From Gammaproteobacteria bacterium (GTDB taxonomy: Bacteria > Pseudomonadota > Gammaproteobacteria > Pseudomonadales > Azotimanducaceae), in the NCBI GenBank assembly GCA_028824555.1, contig JAPPDJ010000166.1, forward strand, positions 1-50,858: a stretch of DNA of 50,858 bases. The letters are read 5' to 3'. The notes under the pieces are model-generated. The model was given only the letters and a program-made list of their open reading frames with translations. It was not told the origin of the DNA and ran no database searches. A program made the position numbers and the translations under genes. Positions 16,437-25,863 of the stretch are shown here, one piece after another; the first letter of the stretch is position 1, and every line of letters starts with the position of its first letter.

Positions 16437-17870
16437 ATGTGCTGGCGCTTGCTTCGCGTGGCAGGATTCGGTGGGTTGGCTGGCCTGAGGCTTGCGTTGT
16501 TCGGCGCCCTAGTGGCGCTGTCCGCTTGCACGGATCGTGCGAGTGTTGGACCACCGATGGTGGCGGGTGTCGATGCAGACGATGCCGAACTCGCGGCCTT
16601 CCTGCGGGAGCGCGTGGATGATGCCGTGGCGAACCCATCGTCTGGGCCCAGCCGCGGTCGGCTGGCGATGGCCTACGACGCAAATGGATTCGACGAGGCC
16701 GCCGTTGCAGGTTATTCGCATGCGGCGGCACTGCAGCCCGACGAGTTTCTCTGGCCGTATCTGCGTGCGCTGCTGCTGGCTCACCAAGGCGACTACGAGC
16801 GTGCCTTGGCGGACCTGGGCCGTGCTCTGGCACTCGATGGCGACTACGCGCCGGCATGGCTGTGGCGCGGCAACTGGCTAATGGACCTGGGCCGCGTAGG
16901 CGAGGCTGCCGATGCCTTCCGGCGAGCACTCGAGCTTGCACCGGACGAGTCCACACGGGTCGCCGCCGACGCCGGACTGGCACGCGCCCTGTTGGCGCAA
17001 GGCGACGCCGAGGACGCGCACAGGCTGCTTTCGAGGCTTGCGGAAAGTGCGCCTCATCCGGTTGTTCTCCGGCTGCTCGCGAGCGCTGGCCGCGCCCTTG
17101 GCAGGGAATCCGACCTGCCGCCGAGTGTCGAGATCGAGGCTGTGGCACTCGAGTGGGCGGACCCACTACGGGCGCGCCTCGATGACTTCGTGCGCGGCTT
17201 CGATGCGCGCCTGCGTCAGGCCGAAGGCGTACTCAGCCGAGGCGATGCCGAGGCGGCTCTCGACATTCTTGAGCCACTGCGCAAGCAGCGTCCCGGCGAT
17301 CGCACGCTGCTCAACAACCTCGCCATCGCCTATGCCGCTACCGGCAAGCCGGCGACTGCGATGGAGACGCTGCAGGAAGGGCTCCGGCTGCACGACGACT
17401 ACTATCTCTTCCACTTCAACGCGGCAGTGGCATACGAGGAGCGCGGCGACACGCGAACGGCGCTCATGCACCTCGATCGAGCGCTGTCGCTGCAGCCCGC
17501 CTTCTCGCCGGCGCACGAAAGGAAGGTGCTCGTGCTGATCGGGCAGCAGCGACACGACGACGCCCTTGCGGCAGTGGCAACCGCGCTGGCCGAAGGCGTA
17601 CAGACCGCCTCGATGATGTATCGCGCCGGGGTCGTTGAAGGCAGTCGGGGACGTTGGGGGAATGCGATTCGCCACTTTCACCAGGCTGTGAGCCTCGCAC
17701 CCCGGCTCGCTCGCGCCCACCTCGCGCTCGCGCGCAGTCTCGCCGAGGCTGGCCGCCACGACGAGGCACGCGGCGCGCTCGACGACGCAGAACGCCTCGG
17801 TGCAGCCTCGGCGGACATCGCCAGTGCGCGGCGGCGCATCGAGGCTCTCTCCACAAGCGAGTCGTCGTGA
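16437..17870 (+). CDS. TPR-repeat lipoprotein
   Basis: A 477-residue predicted lipoprotein. A signal peptide with the lipobox LSAC puts the lipidated cysteine at residue 31. Tandem tetratricopeptide repeats run from about residue 70 to 460 (for example YLRALLLAHQGDYERALADL, LLNNLAIAYAATGKPATAM, HFNAAVAYEERGDTRTALMH). It starts the symmetric cluster. Its stop overlaps the start of the FG-GAP gene by one base (TGATG), so the two are coupled and probably make interacting envelope proteins. TPR proteins act as scaffolds. A role in assembling the downstream FG-GAP protein or receptor is inferred. Confidence 0.85.
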   Translation: MCWRLLRVAGFGGLAGLRLALFGALVALSACTDRASVGPPMVAGVDADDAELAAFLRERVDDAVANPSSGPSRGRLAMAYDANGFDEAAVAGYSHAAALQPDEFLWPYLRALLLAHQGDYERALADLGRALALDGDYAPAWLWRGNWLMDLGRVGEAADAFRRALELAPDESTRVAADAGLARALLAQGDAEDAHRLLSRLAESAPHPVVLRLLASAGRALGRESDLPPSVEIEAVALEWADPLRARLDDFVRGFDARLRQAEGVLSRGDAEAALDILEPLRKQRPGDRTLLNNLAIAYAATGKPATAMETLQEGLRLHDDYYLFHFNAAVAYEERGDTRTALMHLDRALSLQPAFSPAHERKVLVLIGQQRHDDALAAVATALAEGVQTASMMYRAGVVEGSRGRWGNAIRHFHQAVSLAPRLARAHLALARSLAEAGRHDEARGALDDAERLGAASADIASARRRIEALSTSESS

Positions 17871-19603
17871 TGCGCTGCCAGAGCCGGGGAGGAGGGCTCG
17901 CTGCCGGCTGCCCCACATTGATGCTCGTCGCGCTTCTGCTGTTGCCGCCGCTGGCGGCTTGCGCACCGGACGACAATGCCGACGCCGAACCGGCGGCACC
18001 CTGGTTCGTTGACGAAGCAACCGAGCGCGGGCTCGACTTCACGCACCGCTCCGGCTACGTCCCCGGCGCCCTGCCGCTGTTGCCGGAAATCGTCGGCGGC
18101 GGCGCGGCGTTGATGGACGTGGATGGGGACGGCGATCTCGATGCGTATCTTGTGCAGGCTGGTTGGCGGCTCGATGGCAGCGATGCCGATGCGCCCGGCG
18201 ACACGCTGTTCGTGAACCGCGGCGATGGCCACTTCGAGCCCCGGCCGCAAGCGGAGCGCGGCTATGGCATGGGCGTTGCCGCTGGCGACTACGACGGCGA
18301 CGGCGACGTCGACCTTTACGTCACCAATGTCGGCGCCAATGCCCTCCTCAGCAACGACGGCAGCGGGCATTTCGACGATGTCGCTGGTGCGGCCGGCGTC
18401 GACGACCCGGGTTGGGGCACCGCGGCCGCGTTCCTGGACCTCGATGCCGACGGCGACCTCGATCTCTTCCTCGTCAACTACATCGACTGGTCCCTCGCCA
18501 TCGAGAAGGACTGCCATTCGCGCGGGAAGCCCACCTACTGCGCCCCCACCACCTACGCGGCGCCGGCCATGGATCGCCTGTTTCGCAACGACGGGGACGG
18601 CACCTTCACCGACGTCAGCGTCTCGGCCGGGCTTGCCCAGGGTCGCGGCAATGGCCTCGGCCTCGGTGCCGCCGATTTCAACGACGACGGCCTTGTCGAT
18701 CTCTTCGTCGCCAACGACAAGACCGTGAACCGGCTCTGGCTCAATTTGGGGGGCCTCCGCTTTGAGGAGGCGGCGGCGATGTGGGGCTGTGCAGTGGACG
18801 ACCACGGCGGCGCCAAGGCCGGCATGGGCGTTGCGGTGGCCGACATGGACGACGACGGCGACGCCGACGTGCTGGTGGTGAATCTCGAAGGCGAAACCGA
18901 CTCCTATCACCGCAACGATGGCGGCTATTTCACCGACAGGGCGGCACAAGCCGGGCTAACCGTACACGGGCGCCGCCACACCCGCTTCGGCGCCATCGCC
19001 CAGGACTTCGACAACGACGGCTGGTTCGACATCTACCAAGCCAACGGCAAGGTCGATGGCGACCCAAACGCCGCGACAGACCCGTTCGCCGAGCCGAATC
19101 TGCTCTACCGCGGCCGAGCGAGAGACGCAGGCATTCGATTCTCCCCGGCGCAGCCCCGCGCCGGCACCACCGCGCCGCTTGTACACACCAGCCGTGCCGC
19201 TGCCATGGGCGACGTCGACAACGATGGCCGCCTCGACGTCCTCGTCGTCAACCGCGACGGTCCCGCGTACCTGCTGATGAACCGCACCGAAGCCGGCAAC
19301 TGGGCGCGCTTTCGCCTCTTGGACCAGCAGGGCGCAGACGTTCCCGGCGCCGTGCTGCTGGCAACGGTAGGCAGCCGCCGCGTCCGGCGCGATGCCACGC
19401 CCTCCTCGAGCTATCTGGCATCGCACGATCCCCGCGTCCATGTCGGGCTTGGCGAGTTCGCATTCGCGCGAAATGTTGCGGTGCGCTGGCCTGGAGGCAG
19501 GGTAGAGCGCTTCGGCGACTTTCCGGCCGGCGCAAGCGCCATTCTCGCGCGTGGCCGAGGTGCCGCCGACAACGCAACCGAGGGCGTCGAAAACTCCCCT
19601 TGA
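17870..19603 (+). CDS. CRTAC1-type FG-GAP/ASPIC-UnbV lipoprotein
   Basis: A 577-residue secreted lipoprotein with lipobox LAAC (Cys31). It has a seven-bladed propeller made of FG-GAP/VCBS repeats, each with a calcium-loop motif such as DVDGDGDLD, DYDGDGDVD, DLDADGDLD, DFNDDGLVD, DMDDDGDAD, DFDNDGWFD and DVDNDGRLD. The C-terminal 85 residues form an ASPIC/UnbV domain (SSSYLASHDPRVHVGLGE, then VRWPGGRVERF). The family is CRTAC1-like, with extracellular calcium-binding adhesion-type folds; the bacterial role is unknown. I chose ATG 17870, which overlaps the previous stop. It is followed 128 bases later by the giant TonB receptor. Confidence 0.9.
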   Translation: MRCQSRGGGLAAGCPTLMLVALLLLPPLAACAPDDNADAEPAAPWFVDEATERGLDFTHRSGYVPGALPLLPEIVGGGAALMDVDGDGDLDAYLVQAGWRLDGSDADAPGDTLFVNRGDGHFEPRPQAERGYGMGVAAGDYDGDGDVDLYVTNVGANALLSNDGSGHFDDVAGAAGVDDPGWGTAAAFLDLDADGDLDLFLVNYIDWSLAIEKDCHSRGKPTYCAPTTYAAPAMDRLFRNDGDGTFTDVSVSAGLAQGRGNGLGLGAADFNDDGLVDLFVANDKTVNRLWLNLGGLRFEEAAAMWGCAVDDHGGAKAGMGVAVADMDDDGDADVLVVNLEGETDSYHRNDGGYFTDRAAQAGLTVHGRRHTRFGAIAQDFDNDGWFDIYQANGKVDGDPNAATDPFAEPNLLYRGRARDAGIRFSPAQPRAGTTAPLVHTSRAAAMGDVDNDGRLDVLVVNRDGPAYLLMNRTEAGNWARFRLLDQQGADVPGAVLLATVGSRRVRRDATPSSSYLASHDPRVHVGLGEFAFARNVAVRWPGGRVERFGDFPAGASAILARGRGAADNATEGVENSP

Positions 19604-19731
19604 CCGCAGCCAACGATGGGCATAGTTTCCGTCCCATCGTGTGCGATGTGTTGCAAACGATCGCACCTTGCACACGAGCAGCTAGGTTCACCGGGTCCGC
19701 GCCACACCTGACGCTGGGCCGAGGAGGGAAG

Positions 19732-22700
19732 ATGGTTCTGCACCCACGCAAGCAACTGATTCGCATCCTGTGCGCGTCGCTCACCCTGACGTTCGGCGTC
19801 GGCGCCATAGCGCAGGACGAGGACGCAGAGGCCGAAGACGAGGAAGTCACGGAGGCCGACGGCGAAATCGAGGAGATGCTCGTGACCGGGTCCTACATCC
19901 GGCGCGACAACTTCGATCTGCCATCGCCGAAGTCGATCCTCGACAACATCGACATCGAGATGTCCGGCAACGCCGAGATCGGCGACGTCATCTTCGACCA
20001 GTCGTTCCAGCTCGGCGTCAACGCCAATGCCGCACCGTTCGAGGGCATTTGCTGCTCCGAGTCCGGGCAGGACGGCATCAGCAACGACGAGTGGGGCGGA
20101 CAGGCGGACAACCAGCAGGGCAACCAAGGCACGGAAGTCTGGGCTAACCTCCGCGGCCTCGGCACCCGTGCCACCATGACCATGATGGACGGCCACCGCC
20201 TGCCGGCGGACACGACCCCTCGCGGCGAGCGCGCTGGCGTCGACGTGAGCGGCATGTACCCGTCCATCGCCATCGGTCGGGTGGAGACCATCCTCGACGG
20301 TGCCTCCGCGCTCTACGGCGCGGAAGCGGTGAGCGGCGTTATCAACATGGTGCCGCGCAAGGACTTCGAAGGACTCACGTTCAGCGTGGACTGGCAGTCA
20401 CCGCTTGAAGACGGCGCCCCGAACCAGGCCTTCAGCATGCTCGGCGGCGTACAGGGCGACCGCGGCCGCGCCATCTTCGCGATGGAACTGCGCGAGACGG
20501 ACCGCATGCGCTTCACCGACCGGCCGGACTACATCATCGACACTAAGAACCCCTGGGCGCGGCACACCACGGTAGGCAACGACTACTACCACTACGGTCA
20601 GTGGTCACGCTTTTGGAAGGATGCCTACGACGCCGGCGGCAACCCGGCGAGCCGAATCCATGTGCCGGTGCGGTCGCCGCTCGGCGAACTGATGACACCC
20701 GAGGAGCGCACCGCCCTCGACGATGCCGGCTACGGTTACGCAAGCCAACGCGCCAGCCGGCAATGGGCCGACAATATCGGCACCATTGCAGTGGGCTGGG
20801 CGCAAGACCCTGGCTGCGCGCACGGTTTCGCCGCCGGGCACGACGAGGAAGGCCCGCCGCCCATGAGCCAGTTCGGGCCCTTCTTCGACTGGGGCAACGG
20901 CGCTGAGGCCCACGACGTGCGCCGCGATCAGTGGCAGGAGCAGTTCGGCGCCCACTGGGGCACGGACTTCCGCAACGTGCCCGGTGAGACGTTCCAGTAC
21001 AACGACGTCGCCAAGCACGGCAACTTCATGAACGGCTACATGGACCCGAACGACCCGGCCTACCACTGCCGCATGGTGGATTCCGACTATCAGGACATCC
21101 AGGCGCAAAGCTCGCGACAGAAGGGCATGGCGTACTTCGAGTACGAGTTCACCGACAACATCACGGTGCGCGGCGAGTTCGTCTCCGGTGCCGTGGACTA
21201 CAACACGCGTCTCTACGCACCGGGTTTCAACGACTTCTACTCCGGCAACGGCGGCAGGGTCGATGACCGGTATCCCATTGCAATCGGATCGAACCCCGGC
21301 AACCCGTTCCGCGCCTTCGCGGACGGTTCGACCATCACGGACTACATCCCCAGCCTCATGTGGGACCCGAACGACAACAACACCTTCCTGCCGCCTGGCA
21401 CAAATGTCTTCTGGCCGGGCGTCACTCCCGACGTGTGGCCGGCAGGCGTAGCTCCATGCCGAGACCTGCCCGGTTTCTCCGACTGCAACCCCGGCAGCAA
21501 CCCGGCCGTGTGGGGCGGCGGCTCCAGCACGTGGACGGCGCGGCCGACCCGCCAGCTTGACTTCATCGACGTCAACCGCAACGGCCGCTACGACTACCTG
21601 ATGGAACCCGGCGAGCTTCTGGTGTTCGCGCAGGACATGAACGGCGACGGCATCCCCGACCGCGACTGGGACGGTGACGGCATTGCCGACGACCACGCGC
21701 AGCGCCTGCCGGAGGCCAGGGTTGTGCTCATGGGAATGGGCGATGCGGACGGCGACGGCATCCCGGACCGGTTCGACCCGGACGGCGGCGGCATCGTGCT
21801 CTACGAGGATGTGCGCTTCGAGGAACGGCGCCTGTTCGCCTTCCCCAAGCATCCGCGCAACAACAATCTCGACTGGGCCGTGGACGACGGCATCCTGCAC
21901 TTCCTGCGCCGCACCCAGCGCAATGACATCCGCATCCGTCTCGGCAGCGAAATCCGCATCCCGGACACGGACTGGATCGTCGATGCGGACTGGATTTGGT
22001 CCAAGGGCAACCGCGAGCAGAACCAGTTTCAGGAAGTGACCCCGGCGATGATCCAGGCGCTACGCTGCAACGCCGGGCCCAACAACAACTCCTGCTGGAA
22101 TCCCTTCAGCACGACCTATCTGATGATGGACGAGAACGGCTTCATCACCGGCAACCCAAACAACAAATTCCCCGCCGAAAACGACCCCGGCTTCACGCCG
22201 CCTGACCACGACTATGTCAACACCGAGGAAGAGCACCGGCTCGCCGGCAACGTGATGTCCTACAACATCCAGGACCTCGGCATGACCATCGTCGATGTGG
22301 TGGCGGCCAACTCGAGCCTGTTTGACCTGTGGTACAACGACGAGCCGGTGGGCTTCGCCATCGGCACGCACTGGCGGCTCGAAGAGGAGGAGTATCGACC
22401 CCACGCCCTCGCGCAATCGGCCATCGGCGGTAACCGCTTTGCCCTGCGCAAGAGCGAACAGTCGAGTCAAGCGATCTTTGCCGAGCTGGCGCTGCCGCTG
22501 ATGTCGAGCGACGTCTTGGGCACGTTGGAGGCACAGGTGGCGCTGCGCTACACCGAAATCGAGACGACGGGCATCTACGGCCAGCCGGGGTCCACCACGT
22601 TCGACACCACCATTCCGAAGCTGGCGGTGCGCTACGAGCCGATGGACATGCTCGCCCTGCGGGGCAGCATCACCCAAGGCTTCGTGACGCCGGGGCTGTA

Positions 22701-24159
22701 TGCACTGTTCGGTGCCGCGGAGGTGTCCAACGTCGGTACCCTGGGCGACTACATCTGCGACTACCTGCCGGAGATGCAGGACTGCATCGACGCCGGTGCC
22801 AGCAAGGGCGGCGGCACCCCGGACGTGCGCACGGCGAGCGCGGCAAGCCCGAACCTCGACGCAGAGACCTCAGACCTCTACAACGTCGGGCTCTCGCTCA
22901 AGTTCTTCGACGGCGACCTCGTGTTCGATGTCGATTACACCAACGTCGAGTTCCGGGGCCAGCTTGAGGAACTGGGGGCCGGGCAGCGGGTCGGACTCAA
23001 CTCCAATGGCTTCACCGAGTATCTTCTGGCGGCCTGCCCGGGCACGCTGGTGGACTGGGACAACGAGCGCAAGCACGGCGATCCAGAGCTCGCAGCCCTC
23101 ACCCAGGAGGAGTTCCGCACGTCGAGCTACACCAACGCCGCGGACCTCGAGTGCCGCCGCAACGCCGCGCTGAGCTGGATCGACTCCGGCGCCAACGCCG
23201 GCGCTGGCGAAATCGCGTTCGCCGGCAGCGCCTTGGAGCGGGGCCGGGAGCTCACGGCGGCCGACGGCAGCACCTACATGAGCCCGATAATTCTCGACTA
23301 CGTCGAGAACTCGTGGACCGCACAGGGCAAGCGCGAGGCGGAAACGGTCATCTACGGCATGCGCTACGGCTTCGAGCTGCCGCGCAGCCGCTTCACCGAC
23401 TGGATGGGCGAGGACACGGGACTGTTCATGTTCACGTTCAGCGCCACGCAGTTCCTGACCCAGGCGCTGACGAAGTACAAGAGCTTCGGCTGCGACCCCG
23501 TCAACCGCAACGTTGGCGGGTTCTGCCCGAGCGACCACGTGCTCGCCGACATTCGCGTCGATGGCGTTGGCAACCGCAACTCGCAGTACTTCTCGCCGCC
23601 GAACATGAACCTGTATTCGGACCTGCCGCCGACGCCGGAGTGGCGCGCAAACGCCAACCTGCGCTGGTTCAACGGGCCGCACACATTGCAGGTTGCGGTC
23701 CGCTGGCACGATCGGGTGGAAAACCTGAACGTGGCCTGGGATGCGATGAAGCAGCGCGAAGCCGTTGACCCGCGCACGGTAATCGCTTCGTGGACATGGG
23801 ACACGGGCAGCGGCCGCGCCTCCTATCCCCACCACGTGCCGTACCGCGGCTTCGACGAGGTGACGGTCGGTTCGGGCGACGATGCGGTGACCAAGCGCAT
23901 CCCGCGCGAGCAACAGTCGCAGCGCTGCGCGTTCCAGCCGTGGCCGGTGTGCAAGATCGACTCGCGCCACTACTGGGACGTGTCGTACAGCTATCGCCGA
24001 CCGCAGACGCTGGGCTTCAGCTCCATGCTGCTCAACGTCGCGGTGCGCAACGTGTTCGACACCTATCCCGACCCCATCACCCAGTTCTCGGCACACGAGC
24101 CGTATCTGGACAACATCATGGGGCGGATGATGCTGGTGCGACTGGCGTTCTCCATGTAG
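19732..24159 (+). CDS. giant TonB-dependent receptor with calcium-loop repeats
   Basis: Outer-membrane receptor of 1475 residues, far longer than the usual 700-1000. The ATG at 19732 follows GAGGAGGG. The signal peptide ends at about residue 27 (VGAIAQ), then an acidic linker (EDAEAEDEEVTEADGEIEE). The plug begins at MLVTGSYIRR and contains TMMDGHRLPAD and ILDGASALYGAEAVSGVINM. The barrel runs to the final strand (MMLVRLAFSM). Between residues 610 and 690 sit loops of thrombospondin-3/EF-hand type: DMNGDGIPDRDWDGDGIADD at about 636 and DADGDGIPDRFDPDGGG at about 671, probably in an extracellular loop. Several cysteine pairs occur, which is unusual for this class. A strong terminator follows. 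Confidence 0.9.
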   Translation: MVLHPRKQLIRILCASLTLTFGVGAIAQDEDAEAEDEEVTEADGEIEEMLVTGSYIRRDNFDLPSPKSILDNIDIEMSGNAEIGDVIFDQSFQLGVNANAAPFEGICCSESGQDGISNDEWGGQADNQQGNQGTEVWANLRGLGTRATMTMMDGHRLPADTTPRGERAGVDVSGMYPSIAIGRVETILDGASALYGAEAVSGVINMVPRKDFEGLTFSVDWQSPLEDGAPNQAFSMLGGVQGDRGRAIFAMELRETDRMRFTDRPDYIIDTKNPWARHTTVGNDYYHYGQWSRFWKDAYDAGGNPASRIHVPVRSPLGELMTPEERTALDDAGYGYASQRASRQWADNIGTIAVGWAQDPGCAHGFAAGHDEEGPPPMSQFGPFFDWGNGAEAHDVRRDQWQEQFGAHWGTDFRNVPGETFQYNDVAKHGNFMNGYMDPNDPAYHCRMVDSDYQDIQAQSSRQKGMAYFEYEFTDNITVRGEFVSGAVDYNTRLYAPGFNDFYSGNGGRVDDRYPIAIGSNPGNPFRAFADGSTITDYIPSLMWDPNDNNTFLPPGTNVFWPGVTPDVWPAGVAPCRDLPGFSDCNPGSNPAVWGGGSSTWTARPTRQLDFIDVNRNGRYDYLMEPGELLVFAQDMNGDGIPDRDWDGDGIADDHAQRLPEARVVLMGMGDADGDGIPDRFDPDGGGIVLYEDVRFEERRLFAFPKHPRNNNLDWAVDDGILHFLRRTQRNDIRIRLGSEIRIPDTDWIVDADWIWSKGNREQNQFQEVTPAMIQALRCNAGPNNNSCWNPFSTTYLMMDENGFITGNPNNKFPAENDPGFTPPDHDYVNTEEEHRLAGNVMSYNIQDLGMTIVDVVAANSSLFDLWYNDEPVGFAIGTHWRLEEEEYRPHALAQSAIGGNRFALRKSEQSSQAIFAELALPLMSSDVLGTLEAQVALRYTEIETTGIYGQPGSTTFDTTIPKLAVRYEPMDMLALRGSITQGFVTPGLYALFGAAEVSNVGTLGDYICDYLPEMQDCIDAGASKGGGTPDVRTASAASPNLDAETSDLYNVGLSLKFFDGDLVFDVDYTNVEFRGQLEELGAGQRVGLNSNGFTEYLLAACPGTLVDWDNERKHGDPELAALTQEEFRTSSYTNAADLECRRNAALSWIDSGANAGAGEIAFAGSALERGRELTAADGSTYMSPIILDYVENSWTAQGKREAETVIYGMRYGFELPRSRFTDWMGEDTGLFMFTFSATQFLTQALTKYKSFGCDPVNRNVGGFCPSDHVLADIRVDGVGNRNSQYFSPPNMNLYSDLPPTPEWRANANLRWFNGPHTLQVAVRWHDRVENLNVAWDAMKQREAVDPRTVIASWTWDTGSGRASYPHHVPYRGFDEVTVGSGDDAVTKRIPREQQSQRCAFQPWPVCKIDSRHYWDVSYSYRRPQTLGFSSMLLNVAVRNVFDTYPDPITQFSAHEPYLDNIMGRMMLVRLAFSM

Positions 24160-24206
24160 CTCAATCGTCCCGCGCACCCTCCATTGGGTAGCAGGACGTC
24201 ATCCGC

Positions 24207-24243
24207 AAAGCCCCCGCGCAGCTTGCGCGGGGGCTTTCTTTTT
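24207..24243 (+). terminator. Rho-independent terminator after the giant receptor
   Basis: A perfect 14-bp stem, AAAGCCCCCGCGCA (24207-24220) and TGCGCGGGGGCTTT (24224-24237), has a three-base loop GCT and runs into TTTCTTTTT (to 24243). It is 47 bases after the receptor stop. It overlaps the only plausible start region of the next gene. Confidence 0.95.
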
Positions 24244-25863
24244 GTGCTCGCATCGCTTGGCGGCGTGCTCGCCGGCACCGCCGCGGGCGGGGTGGCGAGC
24301 GCCGTGCAGTTCGCCGAAGTCGCGGCGGAAGCCGGGCTCGATTTTCAGCACGTCAACGGCATGGCCGGCGAACGCTGGATCCTGGAGACGGTGGGTGCCG
24401 GGGTGGGCGTCCTCGATTTCGATGGCGACGGGCTGCTGGACATCTGGCTGGTGCAGGGCGGCACCGTGCCCGAGGATGCATCCGCGAGTGCCACCGCCCC
24501 CCGCGCGCCTAGGGACAGGCTGTTCCGCAACGTCACCTCGGGTGGGCAACTGCGGTTCCAAGACATCACTGACACTTCCGGCGTGCTTGCGGGGCGCTAC
24601 GGCATGGGCATCGCCACGGCCGACGTCGATGGCGACGGCGACGCAGATGTCTTCCTCGCCAACTACGGCCCCAACCAGCTATTCGAGAACTTGGGTGGCG
24701 GGCGCTTCCGAGAAGTGCGGGCCGACGTGCTGAGCGGTGCGGAATGGTCCGTGAGTGCGAGCTTCGCAGACATCGACGGCGACGGAAGCCTGGACCTCTA
24801 CGTCGCCAACTACTTGGACTTCACCCTACGGGCGCACAAGGACTGCCCAGACCTGTCGGGGCGTCCGAGCTACTGCGCGCCCACCGCCTATCCCGCCGTG
24901 TCGGACCGCCTGTATCGCAACCTTGGCGAAGGTCGCTTCAAAGACATCACGGGCGACGCCGGCATCGCCGGCCTCCGCGCGCCTGCCTTGGGCGTTGCAG
25001 CGCACGACTTCGATGGCGATGGCGATGCCGATTTCTATGTCGCCAACGACGGCGCCGCCAACCATCTTTGGCTCAATCAGGGCGATGGCACCTTTCGCGA
25101 CGGCGCCGAGCTCGCCTTCGCCGCCTTCAACGCCAACGGAGCGCCCGAAGCGGGCATGGGCGTAGACGCGGAGGACTACGACGGCGACTGCGACCCGGAC
25201 CTCTTCGTCACACACCTCGCCACCGAAACCAATACGCTCTACGTCAATCACGGCGGCTGGTTCAGCGACAGCACAGCCGGCGCGGGCCTCGCCGCTTCGA
25301 GCGGTCCCTACACCGGCTTCGGCACCGGCTGGATCGACGCCGACAACGACGGCGACCTGGACCTCTTCAGCGCCAACGGCGCAGTGTTCCCCGTGGAACG
25401 CCAACGCCTCGCCGGCGACCCCTACCCTCTGCGCCAGCGCAACCAGCTCTGGATCAACGACGGCGCCGGCGTCTATCGGGAGTTCACGAGCGCCGGTGCG
25501 CTCGATACCGAAGAGGTGAGCCGTGGCGCAGCCTTCGCGGACCTCGACAACGACGGCGACACCGACATCGTCGTCAGCAACAACTCCGGCCCGCCCCGGC
25601 TCTACCGCAACGACGCTGCCGCCGCGCCTTGGATCGGTCTCGAACTGCCGCAAGGGACAACCGCGACCTTGGAGGGCGAAACATGCCCCCTGCGTCGCGC
25701 CAGCACCGACGGCAGCTACGCATCGGCGAACGATCCCCGGCTCGTGTTCCGTCTGACCCAAGGCGAGCGCCGCCGCGTCCACCTGCGCTGGCCAGACGGC
25801 CGCAAAACCACAACCGCGCCGTTGCGCCCAAACCGCTACCACCGTCCCAATGCCAAGGACTAG
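24223..25863 (+). CDS. second CRTAC1-type FG-GAP/ASPIC-UnbV protein
   Basis: About 546 residues, a paralogue of the FG-GAP lipoprotein on the other side of the receptor, sharing the same blade order and phrases such as YCAPTxY and calcium loops (DFDGDGLLD, DVDGDGDAD, DIDGDGSLD, DFDGDGDAD, DADNDGDLD, DLDNDGDTD). A shortened ASPIC/UnbV-like end follows (SYASANDPRLVFRL, LRWPDGRKT). No ATG start exists. TTG 24223 gives a fair signal peptide (MRGGFLFVLASLGG, cleavage after VASA); GTG 24244 and TTG 24184 are alternatives. There is no lipobox, unlike its paralogue. The start lies inside the terminator hairpin, so expression may need read-through. Confidence 0.8.
   Translation: MRGGFLFVLASLGGVLAGTAAGGVASAVQFAEVAAEAGLDFQHVNGMAGERWILETVGAGVGVLDFDGDGLLDIWLVQGGTVPEDASASATAPRAPRDRLFRNVTSGGQLRFQDITDTSGVLAGRYGMGIATADVDGDGDADVFLANYGPNQLFENLGGGRFREVRADVLSGAEWSVSASFADIDGDGSLDLYVANYLDFTLRAHKDCPDLSGRPSYCAPTAYPAVSDRLYRNLGEGRFKDITGDAGIAGLRAPALGVAAHDFDGDGDADFYVANDGAANHLWLNQGDGTFRDGAELAFAAFNANGAPEAGMGVDAEDYDGDCDPDLFVTHLATETNTLYVNHGGWFSDSTAGAGLAASSGPYTGFGTGWIDADNDGDLDLFSANGAVFPVERQRLAGDPYPLRQRNQLWINDGAGVYREFTSAGALDTEEVSRGAAFADLDNDGDTDIVVSNNSGPPRLYRNDAAAAPWIGLELPQGTTATLEGETCPLRRASTDGSYASANDPRLVFRLTQGERRRVHLRWPDGRKTTTAPLRPNRYHRPNAKD

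Noticed and set aside
18781-19731. In-frame extension of the giant receptor upstream of its ATG
   Set aside because: Arg-rich translation of the overlapping FG-GAP gene in another frame; the signal peptide and ribosome-binding site fix the start at 19732.
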